Positions 11,710 through 23,960 of a stretch of DNA of 64,000 bases are shown in pieces. Below the pieces are notes generated by a model, which searched no databases, was not told where the DNA came from, and saw only the letters and a list, made by a program, of their open reading frames with translations. The stretch covers positions 44,750,484 to 44,814,483 of the forward strand of contig CM026426.1 in NCBI GenBank assembly GCA_014871385.1, read 5' to 3'. Made by a program: the position numbers and the translations under genes. Source of the DNA: Ceratodon purpureus. Lineage: Eukaryota; Streptophyta; Bryopsida; Pseudoditrichales; Ditrichaceae. The first letter of the stretch is position 1, and each line of letters starts with the position of its first letter.

Positions 11710-12590
11710 CCCCCATACATATCCCCTAACCCCTAGTCCACAGCCCACACTACCCAATAGTCCCCCATCCCCTTTACGCTTCTCCACTTCACCTCCATCC
11801 AGCCCTGATATTGCTGAATTCCCTAATCCCGACCCCATACCTGAACCCCCGTTACAGCCCTCTGCTATAGTTCGGAACGCCCCTAGACGCAGTACCAGGT
11901 TCCGCTCGCACAACATTTGCCTTGGAGACTATTACGTTTACTTAGCCACCGATTCTCTCGACTGCACCCCCGTCCCATGCCACTCAGATTTAGAACCCCA
12001 AACCATAGCACACGCGGACAATATCACCTTCAATCAAGCAAAACTTGACCCAGCATGGCAGCAAGCCATGGACAAGGAAATGTCCAGCATACATAAAAAC
12101 CGCACCTGGGTACTCGAAGATCTCCCCTCAGGTGTTCGCCTGATCACCTGCAAGTGGATTTACAAGTCAAAGCCCGGGCTATCAGGTCAAGCCCCTACCA
12201 AGAAAGCAAGATTGGTCGCTAGAAGGTTCGAACAACAAGCAGGTCTGGATTTCGATGAAACTTTTGCACCTGTAATTAAGTGGGCCACAATCAGAACAAT
12301 TGTCGCTCTTGCCTCCACCCGCCGCTGGCCCATACATCATATGGATGTACGAACTGCCTTCTTACACGGTGTTCTTAAAGAAACCGTTTTCATGCGGCAA
12401 CCTCCCGGCTACGTCCAATTTGGACAAGAGGCAAAAGTTTGCCGCCTGCTCTGCTCCCCGTACGGCCTGCGCCAGTCTCCCTGAGCCTGGTACGAACGCA
12501 TAGATGCGTCTCTCCGCGAACTTGGCCTGCTCCGCAGCAGCTACAACCCTAATCACATTATCTGCACAAGGGACAAGAAATTCTACTTGT
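11639..12590 (+). pseudogene. Copia reverse transcriptase, N-terminal part, interrupted
   Basis: A proline-rich linker is followed by the RT start (WQQAMDKEM, NRTWVLEDLP, CKWIYKSK, ARLVARRFEQ), LDFDETFAPV and the first catalytic aspartate block HHMDVRTAFLHG. The codon at 12482-12484 is TGA where the family has arginine (SPRAWYER), a C-to-T change in CGA. The frame continues past it and shifts again near 12581-12592, just before the catalytic loop. Confidence 0.93.
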
Positions 12591-12591
12591 A

Positions 12592-13740
12592 CTATTATAT
12601 GTCTATGATCTCTCTATAACCGGGAGCTGGCCACGCCTCATCAACTGGCTCCAAGAATTCCTCAAGAGCAACTACGAAATGACAGATTTGGGATTGATAC
12701 AGACTTACCTGGGCATTATTTTCCCATACTTTTCCGAGGGCATTCTTCTGCACCAGCAAGCCTATGCCTCGTCAATCCTCCAAAAGTTTGCCCCAGCAAA
12801 CTCACGCCCCACCAAGACTCCACTCCCTACAGGTCTTACTCTATCCTCCAAAACCAACATCCCACCTGTTGACCCATCCCATTACTCCCGGTTAATTGGG
12901 AAGCTAATCTTCTTTACCATCACACGCCCGGATATTGCTTTCGCAGTCAACAGGATTGCATCCCACATGGCCCGTCCCGAGCAGGCCTATCTTGATGCTG
13001 CTCATCACGTATTGCGGTACCTGCAAGGCACCACCGACTTCGGACTCTTGTACAGCAGCGCTCCCGCACTCCAACTTACAGGTTTCACGGACGCCGACTG
13101 GGACACCTGCCCCGACACATGCCGCAGCATTGACGCATACCTATTCACAATCGCAGGCGCCCGTGTCAGCTAGAATTCAAAGAGACAACTCACCATCTCT
13201 CGGTCATCGACAGAGTCAGAGTACAAGTCCTTATCTGATGACATGCAGGAAGGCGTATGGTTATCGAGGCTTCTCCACGAGCTTCGTGTCTTGCCCTCTA
13301 CCAATATACCTGTGGCACACACCAACTCCAAAATTCACAGCAATCTGCTTCCAATTGAGATAAATTGCGACAGCCAGAGTGCACTCAAGCTTGCACGAAA
13401 TCCGGTATTCCACACAAGAAGCAATCATATTGAGATTCATCACCACTATGTCCGCGAGCGGTTGTTAGAGGGGGAAATCACCTTGAAGTATATTAATACG
13501 TCGCAGCAACCTGCGGACTTGCTTACAAAATCCCTAGGGCGACTTAAGTTTGAGCTTCACAGAAAAACCCTAAACCTCTACAGCTTAGGGTATCTCGTCT
13601 CATCACCTCTCATGTACGCTGCTACATCATCCATAGTGCAGAACGACTTAAACTGCGCACCCTTATACCCACAAACTCTCCCCTCACACTCTCCCGAGTC
13701 TCTCACAATTCCTACTACTCTGCCGCGTCTGACTGCATAG
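12592..13740 (+). pseudogene. Copia RT palm end and RNase H
   Basis: This is frame 1 again. The catalytic loop reads LLYVYDL (12592-12612): codon 12604-12606 is TAT where copia RTs have the first aspartate of YVDD. Downstream are MTDLGLIQTYLGI, SRLIGKLIFF, TRPDIAFAV and the RNase H region with FTDADWDTC. TAG at 13171-13173 replaces the usual tryptophan before NSKRQ. The frame then stays open through SSTESEY, INCDSQSALKLARNP and HIEIHHHYVRER to TAG 13738-13740. Loss of a catalytic aspartate would inactivate RT even without the stops. Confidence 0.93.
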
Positions 13741-14091
13741 AACCGAGTCTTCACAGGTTGTAAAACCCTAGGCTCCATCTTCAATTTCCGACTCAACTCC
13801 CTCGTGTCGATTCTTCTCTGCGCTTCACCAACAACGGACTCCTCTCTCCAACTTCCGTCATCTCCAGAAGTCTGCTCAGCTTCCTCGGCTTGGAACCAGG
13901 GCTCCACAATCCGAAGCAGACCACCTGTACACTTGTACATCATTGCTACCGTTGCCCACAACAACGTCAACAGTATCTCCTTCAAACTCCCAACAGGAAA
14001 TTGCTCGTCTTGACGCCCCGGCACCTGCGCCATTATACTTATCACCGACAGCGATCACAAGAAACCCAGATAATCCTTCTTCTGCCAAATT

Positions 14092-14105
14092 GGAAGAAGA
14101 GGGGG
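14092..14105 (+). promoter_or_regulatory. Polypurine tract
   Basis: ggaagaagaggggg lies immediately before the 3' LTR, the expected plus-strand primer site. Confidence 0.9.
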
Positions 14106-14236
14106 TGTTAAACTTAGTTCTCATTAGGGTTTCATTCGTTATGTTCTTCATCTGAAATGTGCGGTTGCTTTAGGTATAAGTACCCCGCTTCTCCAAGTGG
14201 ACAGATCTCTTCTTTCTCTGTAATACAATTACAACA
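14106..14236 (+). repeat. 3' LTR
   Basis: It matches 9055-9185 except at four positions (three transitions and one transversion). Confidence 0.95.
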
Positions 14237-14241
14237 CCATG
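14237..14241. repeat. Target-site duplication, right (ccatg)
   Basis: It matches 9050-9054. Confidence 0.9.
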
Positions 14242-14639
14242 ATAAACAATGAGGGCAATCATATCGTGCATCTACTGAGGTAGAGATACGTGCCTGAGCT
14301 CAACGGCTGTACAACGTTCAAATTCGCGGTGCGTTGTTGTCTTTGACTCGGCAAGGTATGAGAAGGCCCTGGATGCGGAACATGCATAGTTACAATATTC
14401 TAAATGAAAATATCTTAACCTAGCGTACTAGACATTTATGAGTCGGAAAAACAGTGGCGGACTGTTAGATTTCAAGTCTTTCTTACAACGACTTTGAGTA
14501 GGCTCTTTGTCGGCCTACAGAGATGATGCCAGGCGACTTATAGTCATGAGGGCGACTGGTTCATCTCTTGGAAGAGTTCTCTCAAGCTCTGCCAATGCAT
14601 TCCATTTTCTCTAAATTATCTACGCCTTTGCATTCAGGA
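14242..14639. other. Gene-free spacer
   Basis: Nothing is recognised. Confidence 0.35.
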
Positions 14640-15280
14640 TTATTGTAGTGTTTCTTACCTGACCAAGGCAAATTCCTTCTGTGAGGGGCGTCCAATTATC
14701 TGGGAGGGATACGTTGGCAGTGACGCATGCATGTCAAAGTCGACAAGGTCGCAGGCAGCACCATTGTTCGGAAGGGTTTGATTTAGCTCCCAGTCTTCAT
14801 CTCCTTTCTCCAGATCGTAAACTGCTGAACGCTTTTCAGGATCAAACACCCAAGCACGGCATTTTCTCGGGTTATGCATCTCAACTATGACACGTGGTAC
14901 ATAAATGATAAGGGTCCCCGTCCTTCTTGCGATGCTGAACCTAGCGTCTTGCAAACTCGACCCAGTTCAGTGCGTAGCCTTTTTTCTCAGCAAGCACCCC
15001 CCTTGCAAAAGCGAGCCAGATGGCCTTTGTTCTCCCCATCGGTCTCTGGTGTGTGAGGCGAAACATTTCCTCGATCCTCTCCTACATCCTCGGGCTCTCT
15101 TCAGATTCAACGCTGGCATACCAAAATCCAGAGGCGTCGCGCTTCCACCGGGCGAGGCACTCTGCTTTGGAAACAATGGCCAACGCTAAGTCGTTTTTAT
15201 TTCACTTTGATAATCCGGGGACGTGACCCTGGTTGTTTAGACCCTGCTTGATGTGGAACCACTCCCCAGATCCCAGGTAC
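14640..15280 (-). pseudogene. Unrecognised decayed ORF
   Basis: From about 15280 downward one frame reads YLGSGEWFHIKQGLNNQG, FWYASVESEE and MGRTKAIWLAFARG, with three in-frame stops. A second frame (14954-14655) contains RKCRAWVFDPEKRSAVYDL and ends near 14640. The amino-acid composition is protein-like (W, C and charged clusters), unlike random frames nearby. I do not recognise the family. It could be two exons of one gene or a frameshifted single exon. Confidence 0.35.
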
Positions 15281-17180
15281 TCCGCTACCTTCCCAGTCTC
15301 CTTTTCCTCCATCTCGCCGTCACAAGATCCTCTACTCATTTCTTCCTGCATCAACTTAGCATAGTCACATACTCAGGTCCTCGGAAGCAAAAATTCGGAA
15401 GTGGATATTGGCATTCAAATTATTGCGGCCAAAGACAAATCAACCGATTGACTTCTCCGCATGTGAACTACGTGTTCCACAACTAGATTTCCATTGGCAT
15501 TTCGCCTACCGAAGACTGGAACAGGCGTTCTGGACAAGTGAAGTACGGGGAGGGAAAACAATTATTGAATTATGACCACACTCACAAATGAAATTAACCC
15601 TCTCAATTAACATGGAACTGCTATCTACATAGAACTCGACAAAGTTGCCCCAGATATTCTAAAGGTAAGAGCCTCGAGTTCCGAATGAATTCAGGAGACG
15701 CATTCACAGCGGCTGAGCGAAGTGCAAATCTCTCACCTATTCTTCTTTTGGATTGTCTCGAAGAAGGCAGTGGAAAGTTCTTACGGAGTTGTTTGGAGAT
15801 AATACTCTTCAGGGCAACTCTGCAACGGCTAAATGATGCTGAGAGACATGGAGTAGGGCTCCGGGTCTACCATGCAGAGCCAATTTGGAAGTTCGACGAT
15901 GAGTATTGTGAGCTGAGGGGACAACTTGGGTGGCCTCTAGCTGGTGTTTCATAGAGGGCTGTCTTTGAAGTACCATCCCTAATGCGTCCTTGTCTTCATC
16001 ATCTGTACATGGCAAACCTTGGATGTCATATGGATGTGACTTTCTAATGTACTCATATCCGAAAGAATGATGGCTACTAGTATAAAATCATAGCTTTACG
16101 TTATAGACCCCATAACTGAGCACTCTTTACTTTTGGAACAGAAAAATAAAATTACAGTTGTGGAATTGGTGAGTCTTCTCACACCAAGTAGCAATGCACA
16201 GTCTCTAGGACATATGTGGAATCACGTCCCCGTTCCTATGGTGACTGGTTTCCATGTACATATTGTAGCCTTGTTGATGTCAGACAAGAAGTCCTAATGG
16301 TTGACATTTTAGTGTGTCTCCAATTTCTAACAAATGATGCTAAATAACAATTCAAAAAACAAATGACTGAATACCAATGGATGAGAAAGGATGATTTGGA
16401 AATATAATCATGCAATTATACCTGTAGAGATTGAAATCTGATATGAAAGCAATTTTGCATTAAAGGAAAAGAAAACAGAGCAGGCAGTGAACAATTCGCC
16501 CATGGCAACAGGGTCGAGATCAGATGATGAAGAAGAATCTTTAACGCTTCTGTAGATTCTAAATCGTATGGCTCATCGGGCTTATTAAACTGCTGATCTT
16601 TCTCTCCTCGTTTGACATGATTGAACAATTGACTACCGTCCAAGTCCATAAAGTCCACTCCATCGGAGCTCATCCACAGTTGACCTGGAGCTCCGCAAGT
16701 CGCTTGGTTTGAGCAGAGGTTTGAACATGCTTACTGCAGCGTCGTGGCATTAGCTTACTTGTCGATGGATTTAAGAGTTCAGCATCACACTACATCCATC
16801 GGTAGATGTGCACGGTCATTATCGCGAGCACCAAGATACCACCGAGCACACTAGACAAACAAAAGACGGGGTCAAGACAAGGGATTATTGAAAACAAATG
16901 ATGGTTGAATCGTGTTCACTCTGAATTAGTGAAAGTATATTAGGTCAAGAATCATGCAAAAATGTTGCAAATAATTATTTATATATGACTATACCTGCCT
17001 AAAAAGTACGTCTCTTCAAAGAGAACAAGTAAAACTCCGTAAGAACTTTTGGAATCACAAGAGAGTGTACAAATTTGATTAGGTTTGAAATGAGAATGGG
17101 CTGTTTAAGAATGAAATTTGGTGAGGAAGGTGATAAAAGCTGCCCTGTAAAGGGATGTCCCGCCCACCCACCCTTAAGGG
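15281..17180. other. Gene-poor spacer
   Basis: No supported gene is seen. A minus ORF at 16673-16416 (starting MSSDGVDFMDLDGSQLF) is weakly protein-like but has no supported neighbours or splice context. Confidence 0.3.
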
Positions 17181-17184
17181 TAGG

Positions 17185-17560
17185 GAAGTTTTTTTTTCAA
17201 CCTTCTTTGTTCTTCTTGTCCTTTTATACTTCATTTACTTTTATTTTTCTCTTGAATCCCCTTTCTTTCATCCTTCTTATTCTTCTTTTATATTTTTCAA
17301 GCTTTTTATTTCTTCTAGTTAATTTTTTTTTCACTTTTTTGTTCTTCTTGTCCTTTTCTCATTTCATTTAATTTAATTTTTCTCAGCCTTCATATTTCTT
17401 CTTTTCCGTATTCTTCTTTTATTTGATTACATGTTTTCCAACCTTCTTCTTTATTCTTGTCATTTTTCTTCTTTAATTTTTTCATTTTTTTCTATCTTAT
17501 TGTTTATTCTTGTTCTCGTTCATTTTTTTATTTTTTTTCTCACCCATTCTTGTTTCTCAA
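17185..17560. repeat. Pyrimidine-rich low-complexity tract
   Basis: It consists of ttcttcttgtccttttc-type blocks in loose repetition. The hydrophobic ORF on the plus strand is compositional. Confidence 0.85.
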
Positions 17561-18280
17561 TATCTCATAGTTTTTGTGGAGTGAATAGATGGATAGACCT
17601 CCTTTAGGATTTTGGAGGTCGGTGGGATAGACTCTGATCTGGGTGTAATGACTACATGTGGCGGGAGAAGATAGAGCGGGAAGGTTTCTGAGTGGAGGGA
17701 AATGATTCTTTTCTAGGAGAATAGTCAAAGCGGAACGGGATCCAAAGCAATCAGATTGCCGCCCAAATGTGGCCGTTTGAAAACAAATGTAGAAAACATA
17801 GCGACGTCGAAGCTACACCTTTCCTTTGCATTGTATTTCTGGTCTCGGCTGTTTCTTTGGCTTCATCTCAGTGTCTGAGAACCGCCCCATTGTCAGAACC
17901 TATGTACGCACCCCTTTGTACTTCCTCATTTTTTGACCCATCTGCTGCGTATTTACTTTCTCTTCTTATCAGTCCACTACTTTCAAAGTGTTCATACTTG
18001 TGTGCTTCTAGCAAAGTGATTTTCAAACCCTAACGTCTTCCTAACAGTTTGTTTACACTTGATCATCTACGTTGTACTGAATTTATTTGTTGGACTCAAG
18101 TGAATGCAGATGTGTTTTTCCATGAACCAGTTTCATAAAAACATCAAGTTCTTGGAAACGCAAGTTCCTTGGAGGTGGCATACTGGACCAGGCTTCGAGT
18201 ATACCAAAAGGATTGGAGAGCAAATCAATAGAGGTAAAGAGTCCTCTAGAGCCGTGCAAAATTGATTTACAATTTGGTGT
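17561..18280. other. Spacer downstream of the SUVR-like pseudogene
   Basis: No gene is recognised. The plus ORF at 17767-18033 has no recognisable features. Confidence 0.3.
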
Positions 18281-18368
18281 TCATTTTAGTTAAGTTCTGC
18301 AACGCACAGATCTCTGTAAGGTCCTAACCATGAACTTAGCAAAAGTTGCTCAATTTTTATGCCACTGT

Positions 18369-21063
18369 TTACTTGCGGCTTTTGACTGTCAACTTGCAAG
18401 TGCCATGATGCTTCTTTTCCATTTTGGTTCTTTTCATCGACATGGTCGGCTTCTCTTCTTTTAATTGCACTGGCTTCTCCCGTATTGACTTCAGTTTTAT
18501 CTTCCTTGGCTTGTCTTGGCACTTACTACTCCCGCATCGGCATCTGAAGCTGGATATATCCCGGTCATCAGTTTTATAGTCCTCGCCGTAGTCCTGCCAC
18601 ACATGTCACCCCTGGGTTAGTAACAGCCCCTAGAGTTTATTTTAGAATTTACATATTAATAGAAACCAGGCTAGAAGATGTAGAGGTAGGGCCTCATGTT
18701 GGATAGTACTACTTACCTGTATCAACTCCTCTACTGGGTAGATGTCATGTTTGGCAAAGAATGCCACGTGCTAGATACGGTCTTCTGCTGAGTGGAGTCG
18801 AGCAGGCATGTCGATGATGTTGGCTCCCTCGCACCTGAAACAACCGAAGTAACAATTTTAAGAGTAAGTAGGACTGCTAAGCACTAAGCACTGAATTCCA
18901 TTGTACACCGAACATTTTGAGCTAGAACGATCCATGCCTGTAATTTTGAAATCTGGCAACATTGCCATAGTGAGTTGCATTGATACATAGAGAGTTGTTG
19001 TCCGTGGCCATTACTTCTAATTGCCAACAAGCATCCAGCTGAAGAGTGTAGGTTTGCCTAAATCCAAGAAGCTTGTGCACTAGGTGGTTCCGTTCAATCA
19101 GTTCACCATTAGTCACAATCTCCCCTGCAAGCTCAAACAAAAACTTTACTTGCCTGGATGTGCTCCATTGTCTGGACACCTGAGCCTCGAGTAGAAGTAT
19201 TGAAAACCTGCCAACAACAAAGCAACTGTTAAAAACAAATTAATTAAAATCGCAAATTTCATAATGAAAACAATCACTCTGTAATCTTATCCATTCATCC
19301 TTACCTGGACTTTTGTCATCATGTCATGCTGTATGACTTGGTTCCCACACTTTGAATGGCAAGCCCTCATGGAATTGCATTCCGTAATAAAAGTCCTTCC
19401 TTGGTGACCACGACAAATTGTGTCCTCCTCACTGGTACTGTCTTTGTCATCATTCGGGAGACTGGAACAATAACATCCGGAACCTTTGTCACAATATTCC
19501 AAACTTAATTTGTCATCCAACTTGTTCACGACATCAACCCGGAGGAGGCCAGTCGTGTCGTATGCAAAATCACCCGACTGTTGGGCGTAGTTGCAACCAG
19601 ATTTTGTGGACGTCAGACAGTCCGAACCACATCCTAAACATCCTGCTTTGAGTTTGAATGTGTCGCCCACGGGTTTCCACAAGTTGCCACCATTAGGCTC
19701 CTCAACTAATACCATGCTCTCTTTGGTGTAGTAAAATTGAGGAGGAGGGATGGGGTTTCCACTAGGACCGACCACTTGCACAGGATTCCGCTCCAAGCCA
19801 TGCGATAGGTCCGCAACCAAAACATTACCCTGTTTTGACAAGGCATATTTTATTCCCATAGACTTCTGTGCGGGGTGAGTTGTTTTGGCACGTGATGGTA
19901 TACATACAAACATGTCAGAGTATAGAAGAAAAAACCATAGACCCAAAGGAGCCTAGGTATGTATATCTGAAGATACGAAGCATAGTGGTCAAAATTTTTT
20001 TGCACCCATAATCAACTGCCTACATGACTCTACACAATTCCGCACAACCCTACTACAACAATTAGTTAGAGGACTCCAATACACTGTTCACCGGCTTGAG
20101 TTTTTTTCCACTTGGGTTGCCTTTGGGACTTGCAACATCGGGGCAGCTACGTAGAGTAGGGGTCGCCTTCGACTTTCTTTTGCTTGATTTCTTCTGCCCA
20201 CCCACTTCCACCGCACGGTCCCTCTTCTGTTTTCTTCCCTTTGACTTCCGCTTGATTGCCTTCTCATCACCTTCACCTCCCTCGACCTCATCTCCAGCAT
20301 TGGTGGATCTTCTACTGGCTCGAGTCCTCTGAGCTGGCCCTTGCTCTCTGCCACCAACTCTTCCAATCACATCTTGTGCTTCTAGCTCCTCCTAAAGCCT
20401 CCTCCCTTCTAAGGACTTTCTCTTCCTCTTCGCATGTTTCTCCTTGGCCTGGTTCCCAACACCTCTTGCCCCCCCATCTCCCTCTGCCATTTTCTCCATG
20501 CCCTCCGGATTCTCCCATATAGGACAGGCCTTGTCCTGGTTGGTGGGCACATCTACTGCCATATTGGACTGAACCAAGGAGGTCCAAGGCCTGCTCCATA
20601 TTTTAAGGCTCTCCTGTTCCAGCACCTCCTCTTGTCCCTCTTCTAACCCCTCATCTCCTACAACCTTGAGTTCCTGAACACACCCCCCTCCCTTACCCTT
20701 AGTCTCCCCTCCTCCTTCTATTTCACTGTCCAACTCCATGTCACTATCTCTCTTAACCTTGCCGGACCCTAAGCCTATTTCATGTCTTGGCTCGTCTTCT
20801 TCACCCACGTCACTCCTTGGCTCTACTTAACGTAGGCGTTCCACAGTTTCTCTATCTTGGGCTGCCACCATCTGAACCGGTGGAGTCTGAATCAAACCCT
20901 CATCCCTAAACTTCTTCTCGATGTCCTTCCTCGGCCCACTATCTTCTCTTAGTTTGTCTTCTTGTACCTGCAAAACCTCGCAACTGTGGCCACCTTCTCC
21001 CTCATTATCTTCATTGTCGCTCTCTTCGCTCTCACTATTGCTGCCACTTATTGTAGTCCCCAA
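18369..21063 (-). pseudogene. SUVR-type histone-lysine methyltransferase (pre-SET, SET, post-SET), pseudogene
   Basis: The family is a nuclear enzyme methylating histone H3 lysine. A lysine/glutamate-rich N-terminal block (21063-20062, one frame with stops at 20827 and 20392) may belong to it. Exon about 19865-19305 holds pre-SET: cysteine-rich GCLGCGSDC, QQSGDFAYDTTGLLR, then FITECNS..CHSKCGNQVIQ. Exon 19207-18938 holds ELAGEIVTNGELIERN, LDACWQLE and GNVARFQNY. Exon 18834-18717 reads CEGANIIDMPA and HVAFFAKHDIYPVEEL. Exon 18593-18369 has DYGEDY and the post-SET RCRCGSSKC. Borders are AG/GT except a GC donor after 18938. A one-base deletion near 19134 (before ELAGEI) and TAG at 18773-18771 inactivate it. 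The catalytic NH reads NY. Assignment to SUVR2/4 rather than other SUVR types is inference. Confidence 0.85.
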
Positions 21064-21218
21064 GCTAGACTTAAAATCAGGACAATTATCTACAACAATC
21101 CCATGTGAACAGTTAGAACCTTAAACGTTGTCGACAAATCACGCACTATCCAAAATCTTGATTTATATCACACTTGAAATACAATGTGAACTATTGCTAT
21201 AATACCTCGTAATTGGAG

Positions 21219-21470
21219 TTAGAATGGCATACTTTCGGATTCAAAGTCTTCATCTTCCAATTCTACAATCAACTCGGGCTCCTTCACCATTGATTTCCGG
21301 CATGACTCCTTTTCAAGGCACTCGTAAACCTTCTCCGGAGGTAGTTGAGCTTGTGCTTCCGATTTGCGTCCGTCACATCTCCCGATTGATGTTCCACACC
21401 TTAAGGTTATGAGATTAATCTTCACTAGACTATCCACCACTGTCTTACCTCCATCTTCTTCTCCGACCAC
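21219..21470 (-). CDS. Possible exon upstream of the SUVR-like pseudogene
   Basis: It is an acidic-ended frame (QLPPEKVYECLEKESC, ELIVELEDEDFESES) on the same strand, 150 bp upstream of the acidic block. It could be a 5' exon of the SUVR-like gene, but no splice join is certain. Confidence 0.3.
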   Translation of the reverse strand: MVGEEDGGKTVVDSLVKINLITLRCGTSIGRCDGRKSEAQAQLPPEKVYECLEKESCRKSMVKEPELIVELEDEDFESESMPF

Positions 21471-21479
21471 TCGTAGGCT

Positions 21480-22310
21480 GCTAGTAATGTTTATCCACTA
21501 GCTGAGTCTCTAAAACGTGTAGAAACAGCTTGACGTTGCTCTCCACCACTAGCAAGCCCGTGAGAAAGGCACAACATCGGCTTCATTGACGAATCTGTCA
21601 TAAAAAAAACAATCTAAATTAACAAGTCATTCAAAAGTAAAACAATATACTATAAGTACCTCTACTATAGCAAAAAATACTATTAGTACTTCTGTATCAA
21701 CTAAATCTCGATACTTTGCTAGTACATCCCACAATAATGTACTATTCTAGACCAACGTATTACTTTTATGCCACCTAAGTACTAGTATAAATGAAACAAG
21801 TACTAGTAAGTAAGCTTTGTATTACAGATAAATTATCACTCATACAAAGAGTACTACGCTTAACTAATCTAGAATTTAAAAATGAATACATCATGTACAA
21901 CATACACAACTACTGCGTCAACATTTTAATTTACCAAAAGTATTCGATGTACACAAACTCTGTGAAATAAGCAACATGTACATGAAAGTACCAAAAGAAT
22001 ACAATAACGAACAAAAACAAAAAAACAAAAAATGACTCTAGATACAAAAAATATAAACTATGGAGGAGAATGTAATCTTCCTTGAGCCTCTACAAGACAA
22101 GTACTTCCGATTAGTGACTCTAGGTTGTAACGGAAAACAGAAAAATGCTACTGAGTACATCTTTAGTATTATCCCTAATATTAAAAGGAAGAAAAGTACT
22201 ATAAGCTCTACGTCCTGTAGAAACTCAAAACCTTTCGACAGTATCTCAAAACAACAAGGGAGGATGGCATTTGAGATAAAAACCATCGTGAGTACTGACA
22301 TGTGTTTGGA
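21480..22310. other. AT-rich spacer
   Basis: No gene is seen. Runs of agtac/gtact-type words recur (about 21650-22000). Confidence 0.35.
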
Positions 22311-22319
22311 CATCGTAGG

Positions 22320-23960
22320 CGTGCTCGTTCAGCTCGTTCAGCTCGTTCAACAAGCAACCGCGCCACCTCCTCGTCACACAAGGTTATCTAGGCAGCAACA
22401 TCTTCAACGACAAGAGTATGTGGACTTCCCCACCAAAAACTACGGTGTCAATGTGGGTCTACCAGTTTATCACTACAATTAGCTGCAGCACACTTGTACG
22501 CACTCTCGTAGGTCACCTTTGCGCAGAACGGATGATACATGTGCTTACAACTCGCTATTACTTTATCACTCTTCGGGTAGTTGAAACCGCAAAAGGCACA
22601 CTTGGTGATTTTCAAGAACCTGCGCTCGAGAGACTCGTCTTCGTCAAACGCGGAATAAGAATACACAAGTGGCACAGGGTTGAGGCTCGCAGATTGCCTC
22701 CCATATTTGATGCGGTCGATCTCCACCTTCACCCCTTCACACATACGCGTCTTCTGCTCTCGCAACCTGCGACACTCTACTGCGGCTAAATCCCTCTGTA
22801 GCGCCTCCGCCTCCTTCCTTCCTAGAATTTGCTTCTGTTCCTCCAACAGCTCGGCTTGGAAACTCCGTTTTGCTTCATTTCCGAGATGTGCCATGTCCGC
22901 ATTCTCAAGAGAGGCCAAATTAGCCTTGTAGGACTCCACCATCAACAGCGCCAGTTGCACGTCCTGAGCAGCTCCATCTTTAGCTTTCTTCGCCAACTCC
23001 TCGTCCAACTTCAACCCCTCTATCTCCATTAGTAAGACTGTGTGCATTGTCGGGAAGTACTCCAATTTTGACATCGAGGTTATCCCCCAATCCTCCACCT
23101 TCACTGTGGAGTTAGCGAATTCAGATTTTGTCCCCACCCTTCTATTGGTTGGCACATTGCCAGGTGGCGGGATAGCCCTCATCTTCAACAACACAGACAG
23201 TCAAAAGAAACAAATAGTTAGTTAGAAACAATGCTTCTAGAATACATGTTGCATCAATATAAACAAAAAGCGAAGAGATTAACCATAATCTCAACAGACG
23301 CATATTACAATGCAATTCATCTCAATTGAACGGGCTAACGCAATGCAAAGCATTGACCTACTCAAAATACTAGAACACTTACCCATTTAATCCAATGTTC
23401 TCTATTCAGTAACTTAGAAAACTAAAAATTGAAATCAATCCATTATCATTGCAATGTCTTCTATAACATAGACCGATATCATACACCCTAATAAAATTGC
23501 AAAAAATTAACAACTGACATAGTAGGAAAAACAAAATACAGTTTAGTGCACATACCTTTGTGGGCGTTGCAGCCTCCATTCCAATGTTCAGCTCCAACTT
23601 CACCTTCACCGCGCCATGAACCTTGAGTCTCCTCCAAGTCCGCTTCATCACCTTCGATCCCCTATTGATGGCAAATTGGAGCCTCAAGAGATCCTGCTCG
23701 TACTTCCTCCGCTGGCTGTTATTGGTCTCTTGGCCATACAACGCCTAGTTGACCAAGTTCTTCTGGTACTCCAAGACCAGGCCAACTGCTAATTGCTTCG
23801 TCACACATCTTGGTATCTTTTCGGGTCCGTGTTGATACACGATTGGATGCATATACTTGATGGGCTTTACTATCTCCCGCACCTTGCAAAGTGACTGCGT
23901 GTATCCACCACGCTCCCTAACCCCCTCCGGCCTCAAACCCAACTCCAAAGAACAAAACAC
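22320..23960 (-). pseudogene. Coiled-coil protein with C-terminal RING-like zinc finger, two exons, decayed
   Basis: The first exon ends at 23556 (AAG|gtatgt) and the second starts at 23182 (gaag|ATG), phase 0, with a 373-bp intron. Exon 1 has a stop in YQKNLVN*ALYGQE. Exon 2 carries a long glutamate/lysine/leucine coiled coil (about 23090-22740). A cysteine/histidine module CAFCGFN..ASCKHMYHPFCA..KCAAANC follows, spaced like a degenerate RING finger (C-x2-C, C-x-H-x2-H-x2-C, C-x5-C). TGA at 22448 falls where the frame otherwise runs on (HRSFWWGSPH) to about 22320. RING proteins are usually ubiquitin ligases, but the metal ligands are not canonical. It could equally be an element-encoded zinc protein. 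Confidence 0.5.

Larger units (their letters stand above)
9055..14236 (+). mobile_element. Ty1/copia LTR retrotransposon, structurally complete, pol broken
   Basis: Identical-length 131-bp LTRs (9055-9185 and 14106-14236) begin TG and end CA. They flank an initiator-tRNA primer site, gag-protease-integrase-RT-RNase H in copia order, and a purine tract. The target ccatg is duplicated at 9050-9054 and 14237-14241. The LTRs differ at four of 131 positions, so insertion is not very recent. Coding capacity is lost through a frameshift near 11640-11709, TGA at 12482, a frameshift near 12585, a mutated YVDD motif and TAG at 13171. Any movement would depend on proteins from other copies. Confidence 0.97.

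Noticed and set aside
22060..22482. 140-aa plus ORF
   Set aside because: Its right part is the complement of the RING-like gene tail, and the rest shows no support.
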